Source of the DNA: Segatella paludivivens DSM 17968 = JCM 13650
GTDB lineage: Bacteria; Bacteroidota; Bacteroidia; Bacteroidales; Bacteroidaceae
Direction of reading: 5' to 3'
Assembly: GCF_000373185.1 (NCBI RefSeq)
Contig: NZ_KB890626.1
Coordinates: forward strand, 1 to 64,000
Length of the DNA: 64,000 nt
In this document: in pieces, positions 45,677 to 54,027 of the stretch
Position numbering within the stretch: position 1 is the first letter of the stretch
Layout of the letters: each line of letters starts with the position of its first letter
The notes under the pieces: generated by a model
The model's database searches: none
What the model saw: only the letters and a program-made list of their open reading frames with translations
What the model was told of the DNA's origin: nothing
Position numbers and translations under genes: made by a program

Positions 45677-46378
45677 TTATTCTTTACGTGGATCAATAGC
45701 TTTAACAATACCCTGCTCAGCAGTAGTACGACCATAAGAACCTGTGAACTTCTTAACTGCTTCGTTAGCGTCCACGCCATTCTTGATAGCTTCCATCATC
45801 TTGCCAAGTTGAACATACTCATAACCACAAACTTGACTGTCCTTATCAAGGAACTGCTTTGTGATATAGCCTTCAGTCAACTCAAGGTAACGAGTACCCT
45901 TAGCTACTGTACCGTAAAGTGTACCTGTCTGGCTACGAAGACCTTTACCAAGATCCTCAAGACCTGCACCGATAACAAGACCGCCCTCAGAGAATGCACT
46001 CTGACTACGACCGTATACAATCTGCAAGAAAAGTTCACGCATTGCTGTGTTGATAGCATCACAAACCAAGTCGGTATTAAGAGCTTCAAGAATAGTCTTT
46101 CCAGGAAGGATTTCTGATGCCATAGCAGCAGAGTGAGTCATACCTGTACAACCTATTGTCTCAACAAGAGCTTCCTGAATAATACCATCCTTGATATTCA
46201 AAGATAGCTTACAAGCACCCTGCTGAGGAGCACACCAACCCACACCGTGAGTATAACCAGAGATGTCTTTAATCTCTTTAGCCTGAATCCATTTTCCTTC
46301 TTCAGGAATTGGGGCTGGACCATGATTTGGGCCCTTTGCAACAACACACATGTTGTCGACTTCTTTAGAATAAATCAT
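45677..46378 (-). CDS. NifU/IscU-like iron-sulfur scaffold-type protein
   Basis: 233 residues from ATG 46378. The NifU_N-like fold shows GVGWCAPQQGACKLSL, ALVETIGCTGMTHSAAMASEILPGKTILEAL and later LGKMMEAIKNG. Cys in the VETIGC motif corresponds to a scaffold-type cysteine, but other positions differ from IscU, so cluster binding is inferred. It is the first gene of the pair with the GGGtGRT protein. The GTG at 46384 is an alternative start. A TAATTTTG element lies at 46434-46441. Confidence 0.75.
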   Translation of the reverse strand: MIYSKEVDNMCVVAKGPNHGPAPIPEEGKWIQAKEIKDISGYTHGVGWCAPQQGACKLSLNIKDGIIQEALVETIGCTGMTHSAAMASEILPGKTILEALNTDLVCDAINTAMRELFLQIVYGRSQSAFSEGGLVIGAGLEDLGKGLRSQTGTLYGTVAKGTRYLELTEGYITKQFLDKDSQVCGYEYVQLGKMMEAIKNGVDANEAVKKFTGSYGRTTAEQGIVKAIDPRKE

Positions 46379-46433
46379 ATTCACTAAATTGATTATTAAA
46401 TATGTATAATAGAATTTCTATTGAGTTTGACCG

Positions 46434-46441
46434 CAAAATTA
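46434..46441 (-). promoter_or_regulatory. -7 element TAATTTTG for the NifU-like/GGGtGRT pair
   Basis: TAnnTTTG match about 55 nt before the ATG at 46378; it abuts the clpC terminator. Confidence 0.5.
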
Positions 46442-46445
46442 CAAA

Positions 46446-46495
46446 AAAATGAGGAAAAATACCTATTTCTTGGTATGCTTTTTCCTCATTTAATG
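46446..46495 (-). terminator. terminator of clpC
   Basis: Long imperfect stem: AAATGAGGAAAAA plus TACC pairing with GGTA plus TTTTTCCTCATTT (46448-46491). It is followed on the minus strand by T-rich sequence. A T-run on the other side could make it work both ways. Confidence 0.8.
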
Positions 46496-46571
46496 TTTTT
46501 TTTATTCAGTACTTTATCGATAACGCATTATAAATACGCTTTGCAAAGTGGAGTTTGCATTTCTACAAAGA

Positions 46572-49097
46572 CTATTTGAATGTCAACTCATCCTTGTTTG
46601 GATTTTTGCCGATATTTATAGTGCCCCCCTCCTTAATATCACCGCTTAGAATACGTTCACATACACCGTCTTCAATATAGTTTTGAATGGCACGCTTCAA
46701 TGGACGGGCACCAAATTGCACATCGTATCCTTTGGTAGCAACAAATTCCTTAGCCTTATCTGTTATAGACAATTTATAACCTAAAGACTCAATGCGAGCA
46801 AAAAGTTCTTTGAGCTCTATATCTATGATCTTTTTTATTGCAGTTAGGTCCAACTGATCGAATGTTACAATCTCATCAAGACGGTTAAGGAATTCAGGAG
46901 CAAACTGTTTGCTAAGACTTTTTTGAATGATGCTACGTGCATATTCCTTATCCTTGTCATTAATGCTTAAACCTAGAGTTCCACCAGCATTAAAACCAAC
47001 ACCACGACCAAATTCTTTTAATTGGCGAGTTCCTGAATTGGATGTCATTATGATAACAGTGTTTCTGAAATCAACTAAACGACCGTTGCCATCAGTGAGT
47101 CTACCTTCGTCTAGGACTTGAAGTAACATGTTAAACACGTTACCGTGAGCCTTCTCGATTTCATCTAGCAATACAATAGAGTAGGGATGTCTACGCACTT
47201 TTTCAGTTAACTGTCCGCCTTCCTCATATCCTACATATCCCGGAGGGGCTCCAACAAGACGAGACGTGTTGAAACTTTCGGAATATTCACTCATATCTAT
47301 ACGTATCAATGCATCAGAAGAACCAAACATGTAATTTGCCAACTGTTTTGCCAAATATGTTTTGCCGACACCAGTAGGCCCTAGAAACATGAAAACTCCG
47401 ATCGGATGATTTGGATCTTTTATTCCAACACGATTTCTCTGAATGGCTTTTACCATTTTTTCTATAGCCTTATCCTGTGCAATAACATTTTCAGTCAGCA
47501 CTTTAGCCATATTCTTCAATCGTATATTTTCTTTTTCCGCAATTCTTTGCACAGGTATACCTGCCATTGTAGAAACAACATCAGCGACATCTGTATCAGT
47601 GACAATGTGTCTGTCTCCATTCTCACCCTTGCTCCATTTTTCATTAAGATCTTTTATCTCAGCTTCCAGTTTTGACTGATAGTCACGGTATCCTGCAGCA
47701 AGTTCAAAGTTCTGATTTTTAACAGCAACATTCTTCTTAGTTATAGTTTCCTCGAGTTCTTTCTGCTTCTCAGTGATTTCTGTTGGAACTTCTGCATGCT
47801 GCAAATGGATGTGTGAACCGACCTCATCAAGAGCGTCAATAGCCTTATCTGGAAAACATCTATCAGTGATATATCTTTCTGTCAGATTGACACATGCCTT
47901 TAAAGCTTCGTCAGTGTATGTCACATGGTGATGCTCTTCATATCTGTCTTTGATATTATTCAATATAGACAATGTTTCATCTGCAGAAGTGGCTTCAACC
48001 AATACTTTCTGAAATCTGCGTTCAAGGGCGCCGTCTTTTTCAATACTCTGTCTGTATTCATCAAGAGTCGTTGCTCCAACACATTGAATAGCACCTCTAG
48101 CCAAAGCTGGTTTCATTATATTTGCAGCATCCATACTTCCAGGTGTACTTCCTGCACCGATTATTGTATGTATTTCATCAATAAATACAATAATATCGCT
48201 GTTTCGCTCAAGTTCTTTTATGAGATCACGTATACGTTCCTCAAACTGTCCGCGATACTTTGTTCCAGCAACAATAGCTGTCATATTGAGATTTACCACC
48301 CGCTTGTTAAAAAGTAGTGGCGATGTCTTGTGCTGAACTATAAGTTGAGCAAGCCCCTCTACAATTGCACTTTTGCCAACGCCTGGTTCACCTATCAAAA
48401 TAGGATTATTTTTCTTGCGACGACAAAGTATTTCTGTCACTCGCTGTATTTCCTTCTCACGTCCAACAACTACATCTAGTTTACCGTCAAGAGCAGCTTG
48501 CGTAAGATCTGTTGAAAAATTATCAAGTATCGGTGTTTTACTACTGTTATTCTTTACTTTTAATGATTCTGCCTGACGCCCTCCTGAAGGTTTGGCATCA
48601 AACTCATCTTCATCATCCTCATCAGGTAGTTCAAGCCCATTCTGCACGGGTGAATTACTTCTCTGAACCTGCAAGTATGATAGTGTATCTTCGTAATTCA
48701 TGTTGTTTAATTCTAATATTTCCTTGGCACCATTGTTAACTTGATCATGCAAAATCGCCAATATTAAATGTTGCACGTCAACCATCTGTGTATGTTGCAA
48801 TCTAGCCTCAAGCACAGCAAGTTTCAATATGTTACTTGCTTGCTCATTCAGTACCAGTTCTGAAGTGATTATCGGTTCAGAGAGTTCATCTTCACGAACT
48901 TTCTTCTCAAGCTCAAACTTTACGTTTTGCTCGTCAATATTCATTCGTTTAAACAAATTCTGCAACGGATTTTCCTTTTCACGCAATATGCCAAGCACCA
49001 GATGTTCTGGACCTACATATCGACTTGCGAGGCGTGTCGCTTCCTCCCGGCTGAATGCCAGTATTTCGGAAACCTTTGGTGAAAATTGACTTGTCAT
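46572..49097 (-). CDS. clpC: ATP-dependent Clp protease ATP-binding subunit ClpC
   Basis: 841-residue AAA+ unfoldase that feeds ClpP. It has N-terminal Clp_N repeats (about 1-145), then AAA-1 with Walker [16 protein letters not shown] near 238, and a UVR-like middle region ([20 protein letters not shown]). AAA-2 has Walker [16 protein letters not shown] near 573 and Walker [13 protein letters not shown] strong AAGGAG ribosome-binding site precedes the ATG, unusual in this organism group. It is divergent from the DnaJ-like gene across a 250-bp gap. Confidence 0.95.
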   Translation of the reverse strand: MTSQFSPKVSEILAFSREEATRLASRYVGPEHLVLGILREKENPLQNLFKRMNIDEQNVKFELEKKVREDELSEPIITSELVLNEQASNILKLAVLEARLQHTQMVDVQHLILAILHDQVNNGAKEILELNNMNYEDTLSYLQVQRSNSPVQNGLELPDEDDEDEFDAKPSGGRQAESLKVKNNSSKTPILDNFSTDLTQAALDGKLDVVVGREKEIQRVTEILCRRKKNNPILIGEPGVGKSAIVEGLAQLIVQHKTSPLLFNKRVVNLNMTAIVAGTKYRGQFEERIRDLIKELERNSDIIVFIDEIHTIIGAGSTPGSMDAANIMKPALARGAIQCVGATTLDEYRQSIEKDGALERRFQKVLVEATSADETLSILNNIKDRYEEHHHVTYTDEALKACVNLTERYITDRCFPDKAIDALDEVGSHIHLQHAEVPTEITEKQKELEETITKKNVAVKNQNFELAAGYRDYQSKLEAEIKDLNEKWSKGENGDRHIVTDTDVADVVSTMAGIPVQRIAEKENIRLKNMAKVLTENVIAQDKAIEKMVKAIQRNRVGIKDPNHPIGVFMFLGPTGVGKTYLAKQLANYMFGSSDALIRIDMSEYSESFNTSRLVGAPPGYVGYEEGGQLTEKVRRHPYSIVLLDEIEKAHGNVFNMLLQVLDEGRLTDGNGRLVDFRNTVIIMTSNSGTRQLKEFGRGVGFNAGGTLGLSINDKDKEYARSIIQKSLSKQFAPEFLNRLDEIVTFDQLDLTAIKKIIDIELKELFARIESLGYKLSITDKAKEFVATKGYDVQFGARPLKRAIQNYIEDGVCERILSGDIKEGGTINIGKNPNKDELTFK

Positions 49098-49137
49098 ATT
49101 TAAATCTCCTTTTATCCTTTAATTAACTCCCCTATTG

Positions 49138-49145
49138 CAAATGTA
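49138..49145 (-). promoter_or_regulatory. -7 element TACATTTG for clpC
   Basis: TAnnTTTG match about 41 nt before the clpC ATG. Confidence 0.5.
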
Positions 49146-49347
49146 ATTGTTTTGTGGCTAATCTCAAAACTTTTACAACAATATTATATTGTAACAAACA
49201 GAGAAATTATAATTTAAGACTTCAACTATATTTCTTTTTGCGGATATAGTGCAAAGTGCGTGCCAAAAAAATAAGAGAGCAAACATATTCGGCATGATTT
49301 TTGCATATTAGTTTTACAAAAAACAATATATAATTGGAGGACATTTT

Positions 49348-50016
49348 ATGGCATTTATAGATTATTACAAGATTTTAGGTGTTGATAGGAATATACCTCA
49401 AAAAGATGTACGCGCAGCTTACAGGAAGCGCGCAAAACTCTTTCACCCAGACTTACATCCCAATGACCCGAAAGCTAAAGCTAAGTTTCAGGCTTTAAAT
49501 GAGGCATACGATGTGATTGGAGATAGCGATAAAAGAGCTAAATATGATAAATTTGGGGAACAGTGGAAACAAGCTGACCAATATAATAGCGCCGGTAGTG
49601 GATTCCAGTCTAACGGAAATCCGTTTGAAGGCTTTGATTTCGGCAGCTTTGGACAAGGAGGAGGATTCTCTAGTTTCTTCAAGGACTTATTTGGCGGTGG
49701 TGGATTCCGCAATGCGGATAAATTTAGTTCTGCCGGTAGACATCAGGACAGTGGACAGATGGAAGCTAAGGTTAGCATTGATATTTATACTGCATTGTTA
49801 GGTGGAGAGATTATCATCCAACTAAACAATAATCAAAAGATTAAACTTAAAGTAAAACCAGAAACGCAAAATGGCACAAAAGTCAGAGTGCGAGGTAGAG
49901 GCTACAGCCGTGGTGATGGAACTTATGGTGATTTGATTATTGTCTATAATGTAAAATTGCCAACAGGCTTAAGTCAGAGACAAAAAGAACTATTGAGACA
50001 AATGAAAGATGCTTAA
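49348..50016 (+). CDS. short DnaJ/CbpA-like J-domain protein
   Basis: 222 residues with an N-terminal J domain (about 4-68: DYYKILGVDRNIPQKDVRAAYRKRAKLFHPDLHPND, HPD intact). A Gly/Phe-rich linker (GFDFGSFGQGGGFSSFF) and one C-terminal substrate-binding repeat (EAKVSIDIYTALLGGEIIIQL, VRVRGRGYSRGDGTYGDLIIVYNV) follow. There is no zinc finger. It is shorter than CbpA (about 300), apparently with a single reduced C-terminal domain. A strong GGAGG site lies 7 nt before the ATG. Divergent from clpC, so a stress-related pairing is plausible. Confidence 0.9.
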   Translation: MAFIDYYKILGVDRNIPQKDVRAAYRKRAKLFHPDLHPNDPKAKAKFQALNEAYDVIGDSDKRAKYDKFGEQWKQADQYNSAGSGFQSNGNPFEGFDFGSFGQGGGFSSFFKDLFGGGGFRNADKFSSAGRHQDSGQMEAKVSIDIYTALLGGEIIIQLNNNQKIKLKVKPETQNGTKVRVRGRGYSRGDGTYGDLIIVYNVKLPTGLSQRQKELLRQMKDA

Positions 50017-50093
50017 TCTGGATTTCTAAACATAACAAGTTTTTCATTTTGTATAAACCAAACAACAAAAGATTGGCATTAGTTTATATAAAC

Positions 50094-50130
50094 AATAATG
50101 GAGGTGAAATTTCACCTCCATTATTTTATT
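50094..50130. terminator. bidirectional terminator after the DnaJ-like gene
   Basis: Perfect 16-bp inverted repeat without loop bases (AATAATGGAGGTGAAA / TTTCACCTCCATTATT, 50094-50125), followed by TTATTT. It serves the convergent zinc-ribbon gene as well. Confidence 0.85.
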
Positions 50131-50190
50131 TAATTCACAACTACTAATTCTTCCTAGGTAGTTGGACGTAAAAGCATCACTAAAAAAATA

Positions 50191-51231
50191 CTATTCAATG
50201 ATCTTAGTCATATTGAATGAACTGATTCTGTCATTAGGACTAACTTTTGCACTTATACGGAATTTAGACTTGCCGTTCTTTGAAGCATCATTAAACTCCT
50301 TACTTTGAATGGCAGAGAATGTTACGGTGTATTCGTATTCACCATCACCAACTTCTTTCTTATCTATTTTGTAATCGTTATTAATATGCCAATTCATGTT
50401 TGTCATATCGTCTTTCCAGATTTTATTCAAGAAAGTTACAACATCACTCTTTGTGGCATCATTCTTTCCAAGGAAAGAAGTAAGTAATCCCTCACATGTA
50501 CTCATAAGAGCTTGTTCATCACGAGAGTTAATGCTTTGGAAGAAATTGCGGAATAGACCATTAATTATAACGCGCTCTTCAGGTTGTACTGTATTTGCGT
50601 TAAGATTCTTTATTCCATCTTTAGCTTCATCTACATGCTCTCCGTTAGGATGATCTTCAAGATACTTATTATAAGCATCATTTGTATTTGTTGTAGAAAC
50701 AAGTGTCCAATCAATTGAATCAATTTTATGTTCAGCAACAGCCTTATAAGGAGAGTCTGGATGCTTATCCAAATAATCCTGTAAAGCAGACTTTGAATTA
50801 CTTACAAGTGCATTGGTCCAATCTTTATCAACTTGTTGAAAGCTATTAAGATGGGCTTGAATGCTATCAATATGAGCCTCAGGGGCATCTGTATAAGTAT
50901 CAAGATATGATTGAAGAACCGCAGGGTCTGTACTCTTCATTGCATATTCATAAGCTTCTTGTTCCTTACTTGTCTGTGCATCATGATAAAAATAGAATAC
51001 AACACCACATGTAATCAAAGCAATAACAAAACTTACGATAAGAACTCTATTTATTCCCTTCTTTGGTTTTGGTTTTGGATTTTCACTTTTAGGAGTATTG
51101 GTATTTTCCTTGATATTTTGCTGTGGTACATTGAGGTCTACCTTACCAGCGATTTCAACTCCACAGTTAGGGCATGTCGGTGCTTTGTCACTGACAGGGT
51201 GCCCACATTCTGGACATTTTATAATAGCCAT
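50191..51231 (-). CDS. zinc-ribbon membrane protein of unknown function
   Basis: 346 residues. An N-terminal zinc ribbon (CPECGHPVSDKAPTCPNCG, four Cys, about 5-23), a proline/lysine linker and one membrane segment (about 64-83, VLIVSFVIALITCGVVFYFY) are followed by a large helical domain with repeated DxxLQSYLDTYTDAPEAHIDSI-like units (TPR/tol-pal-like, about 100-215). The last ~120 residues resemble an NTF2-like or DUF4878-type fold (FFQSINSRDEQALMSTCE). Function not known. It is 24 bp upstream of nothing obvious and 24 bp downstream of the second GH25 gene. Confidence 0.78.
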   Translation of the reverse strand: MAIIKCPECGHPVSDKAPTCPNCGVEIAGKVDLNVPQQNIKENTNTPKSENPKPKPKKGINRVLIVSFVIALITCGVVFYFYHDAQTSKEQEAYEYAMKSTDPAVLQSYLDTYTDAPEAHIDSIQAHLNSFQQVDKDWTNALVSNSKSALQDYLDKHPDSPYKAVAEHKIDSIDWTLVSTTNTNDAYNKYLEDHPNGEHVDEAKDGIKNLNANTVQPEERVIINGLFRNFFQSINSRDEQALMSTCEGLLTSFLGKNDATKSDVVTFLNKIWKDDMTNMNWHINNDYKIDKKEVGDGEYEYTVTFSAIQSKEFNDASKNGKSKFRISAKVSPNDRISSFNMTKIIE

Positions 51232-51255
51232 AAAATAATATATTTAAAGTTTGTT

Positions 51256-51957
51256 TTAATGTCTGAATTTTATCTCTCGCAGACCATGTCGTCCCATGAA
51301 ACGACTCTTGTCCACAAATCCATTTACACCATTTATTCTACCTTTACCAGTATATTGCCACATTATGAAGTCACGATCATCACTTAATACAGGTTCACGT
51401 TTTGTATATTGAGCAATCATAAGTTTGTAGCCATTTACATTTCCTAGCAAACAATGATCATAGAAACTTGCAAAAGTGTATAATAAAGGTTTCTGTCTGT
51501 AAGCTTTCTCTACCATATCTAGAAATTTGAACAAAGAATCACAAAACTCTTCTGTTCCCATTCCACTTTTGGTTTCAATATCAATCATTGGAATCAAATC
51601 CTGTTCAGAAGGCCTACATTGAGTCATAAAATTCAATAACTGACTATTCAAGTCTGCCTTTGGTCTGAAAAAATGATATGATCCTACTTTTAATCCGTAT
51701 TTGTGAGCTAGTTCAACATTTCGCTCATATTTATCATCTATTTTATTTCCACCTTCAGTTGCCTTCAGGTAGACATAAGCCATTTTAGAATTATCACCAA
51801 CTGTCTCCCAAAATACATTTCCCTGATAATGACTTAAATCTATGCCATGTACATGTGTGCATGTATCTTCACATTGAACATAGTTTTGAGCATTAACACC
51901 ACCGGTTGTAGATATTGATAATAACAAGTATAGATATATTTTTTTAAACATTTCCAT
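51256..51957 (-). CDS. secreted GH25 lysozyme-like muramidase
   Basis: 233 residues with a signal peptide (IYLYLLLSISTTGGVNAQ), then the GH25 barrel: GIDLSHYQGNVFWETV, YVYLKATEGGNKIDDKYERNV, GSYHFFRPKAD, DLIPMIDIETKSGMG (catalytic Asp/Glu), and FIMWQYTGKGRINGVNG. The start may be 51957 or the second ATG at 51951. A TACTTTTG element ends only five bases before 51957, so the longer start would be leaderless. This is the second GH25 in the window; this one appears exported, the other membrane anchored. Confidence 0.9.
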   Translation of the reverse strand: MEMFKKIYLYLLLSISTTGGVNAQNYVQCEDTCTHVHGIDLSHYQGNVFWETVGDNSKMAYVYLKATEGGNKIDDKYERNVELAHKYGLKVGSYHFFRPKADLNSQLLNFMTQCRPSEQDLIPMIDIETKSGMGTEEFCDSLFKFLDMVEKAYRQKPLLYTFASFYDHCLLGNVNGYKLMIAQYTKREPVLSDDRDFIMWQYTGKGRINGVNGFVDKSRFMGRHGLREIKFRH

Positions 51958-51962
51958 AAATG

Positions 51963-51970
51963 CAAAAGTA
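51963..51970 (-). promoter_or_regulatory. -7 element TACTTTTG for the second GH25 gene
   Basis: TAnnTTTG match ending 5 nt before the ATG at 51957. Confidence 0.55.
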
Positions 51971-52013
51971 CAGTAAAAGACTTTAACTGCAAAATAAATT
52001 AATGTTATTTTGC

Positions 52014-52709
52014 TTATTCTTCTATTTCAGACAGGCTATGGGAGAAATTAGATATGAAATTACTCGTCGTTTCTATTGGGGCGTAATCAACATATCTAAG
52101 GCTACGACGCAAATTCTTTCTAAGTACTTTTTGATTATTGTGCACAAAAACGCGATTTCCCTGCCTAAAATGCCAATCTTCTGTGTCTTTTTCAACATTT
52201 TCTATTGACCTTAGTGTGTAAAGCACAGCACTCTTCTCCTGTTGCTTTACAAAAGGAAGTTCTTTCGCTTCAAATCCAAACAAACTTATCAAAATGCTTC
52301 CTTGAAGCTGTGCAAATCTTGAAATATGCAATTTTGATAACCAATTGTCAAGTTTTACAAAATCAACACTATTACCTCGTGTTCTTAGGTATTGTCCTAA
52401 TTGGATGATGCCCCTGACAGGAATACCATGATTCATTGTTGCGTTTACATTACTTGCAATAATTCTTAATAAGTAGATTGTTTCTACAGATGTATCAATA
52501 GCATGACGTTCTTCCTCCTGAATTTTCTTTAATCTTGCTTTCAAAATAGGATTTGACATTGTAACTTCTCCAGCAGGCATTTCTGCAATATTTTTCATCA
52601 AGCCCATTAGTTTCTTCATCTTAAACTTAGACATAGGTTCAAGAGATTCTTTTGTAGAGAAGTTATCAATTCTCAATTTAGCAAATAGATTCCGGTGTAT
52701 AATGTTCAT
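52014..52709 (-). CDS. protein of unknown function, possibly related to NTP_transf_5 C-termini
   Basis: 231 residues, helical and basic, with no signal peptide. The central segment NHGIPVRGIIQLGQYLRTRGNSVDFVKLDNWLSKLHI and RFAQLQGSILISLFGFEAKELPF recalls the C-terminal half of Bacteroidetes nucleotidyltransferases of the NTP_transf_5 kind, but the catalytic Gly-Ser/Asp-x-Asp part is not present. This resemblance is weak and inferred. It is 12 bp downstream of the NhaC-type antiporter gene and could be the last gene of the uxaA operon. Confidence 0.7.
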   Translation of the reverse strand: MNIIHRNLFAKLRIDNFSTKESLEPMSKFKMKKLMGLMKNIAEMPAGEVTMSNPILKARLKKIQEEERHAIDTSVETIYLLRIIASNVNATMNHGIPVRGIIQLGQYLRTRGNSVDFVKLDNWLSKLHISRFAQLQGSILISLFGFEAKELPFVKQQEKSAVLYTLRSIENVEKDTEDWHFRQGNRVFVHNNQKVLRKNLRRSLRYVDYAPIETTSNFISNFSHSLSEIEE

Positions 52710-52721
52710 AACTATAATTTA

Positions 52722-54014
52722 TTAAGAATACTTTTTAGGATATCTGAAAATAATCGCCAATGTAGCTGCCAATCCAATTGCTATAGGGTAGTATAGATAT
52801 GGCACTATTTGCATAGGATTAAGATTTGCCAATCCAGCAGCAAGAAGCATCTGAACACCATATGGGATGATGCCTTGAACACAACAAGAAAAAGTATCCA
52901 ATATACTTGCAGCTTTTCGGTTATCAACGCCAAAGCGATCACCAATTTTCTTAGATATTCCTCCCACAGTTAATATAGCAACTGTATTATTGGCTGTACA
53001 TAAATTCACGAAAGAGACTAACGCTGCAATAGAAAATTCAGCACCTCTTTTACCAGATATCTTGTTGGTTATCTTTTCTATAATATAATCGATTCCGCCA
53101 TTTGCTTTTATGATTTCAAGCATACCACCAGCCAACATCGCTATTATAACAAGCTCTCCCATACTCAAGATTCCATTACCCATTGAACCAAACCAACCAT
53201 AAAGATTATAATCACCATCAAAAATGCCTATAATGCCACATAGAAATAAGCCTATTGTTAAAACGCCCATGACGTTAATACCCATTACAGCTGTTATCAA
53301 AACAGCTATATATGGTATTACCTTCAAGTATTCAACTTGCCCAACATGTGCCGGCGCATTGAAATCAGCTCCCATAAAAGCATATATAGCCAAAACTATT
53401 ATTGCCGCTGGTGCCACAATAATAGCATTAACCTTGAACTTGTCTGACATATTGCAATTCTGAGTCTGCGTCGCCACAACAGTAGTATCAGAAATAAATG
53501 AAAGATTATCACCAAAGTATGCTCCACCAACAACAATTGCAGTAATTAGCGGAACATTTGAACCAGTGGAATGGGCAATTCCAGCAGCTATTGGCACCAA
53601 TGCAACAACTGTTCCAACACTTGTACCTATAGAAATAGAGATAAAGCATGCTGCCAAAAATAAACCTGGCAAGACTAAACTTGCCGGTAAAAAATTGAGA
53701 GCCATATTAACTGTAGCATCAATAGCTCCCATACTTTTTGCAGAAGCCGCAAATGCCCCCGCTAGTACATATATCCAAAGCATGAGCATTAGATTGCTAG
53801 CACCAGCACCTTTACTAAATGTATCTATCCTCTTTTTTACAGGGATACCGCCTGAAATAATTACAGCATAAATGCTTGAAATCATAAAAGCTACACTTAG
53901 TGACAGATTTGGTTCTTTGTCTGTCTTATTTACTGAATAAATAGTAAACATGACTATGAATACTATCAAAACAAATAAAGGCGATAGGGCCAGTAATCCT
54001 TTTTTATTGCTCAA
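52722..54014 (-). CDS. NhaC-type Na+/H+ antiporter-family transporter
   Basis: 430 residues, about 11 membrane segments. Family motifs are SISIGTSVGTVVALVPIAAGIA, GGAYFGDNLSFISDTTVVATQTQNCNMSDK and ANNTVAILTVGGISKKIGDRFG. NhaC proteins exchange Na+ for H+ or an organic anion. It is 13 bp after the altronate dehydratase gene, so it may move a hexuronate-pathway acid or balance the charge; this is inferred from context only. Confidence 0.88.
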   Translation of the reverse strand: MSNKKGLLALSPLFVLIVFIVMFTIYSVNKTDKEPNLSLSVAFMISSIYAVIISGGIPVKKRIDTFSKGAGASNLMLMLWIYVLAGAFAASAKSMGAIDATVNMALNFLPASLVLPGLFLAACFISISIGTSVGTVVALVPIAAGIAHSTGSNVPLITAIVVGGAYFGDNLSFISDTTVVATQTQNCNMSDKFKVNAIIVAPAAIIVLAIYAFMGADFNAPAHVGQVEYLKVIPYIAVLITAVMGINVMGVLTIGLFLCGIIGIFDGDYNLYGWFGSMGNGILSMGELVIIAMLAGGMLEIIKANGGIDYIIEKITNKISGKRGAEFSIAALVSFVNLCTANNTVAILTVGGISKKIGDRFGVDNRKAASILDTFSCCVQGIIPYGVQMLLAAGLANLNPMQIVPYLYYPIAIGLAATLAIIFRYPKKYS

Positions 54015-54027
54015 TTGTTATTTTTAT

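Noticed and set aside
44948..46117. 389-codon open frame on the plus strand
   Set aside because: It is antisense to the GGGtGRT and NifU-like genes, which have clear family motifs, promoters and a terminator. The antisense peptide is Thr/Ser/Leu/Cys-rich with no domain, a usual shadow of Gly/Ala-rich coding sequence.
53566..53871. 101-codon frame on the plus strand inside the NhaC-type gene
   Set aside because: Pure antisense shadow of a membrane protein, with no start context or homology.
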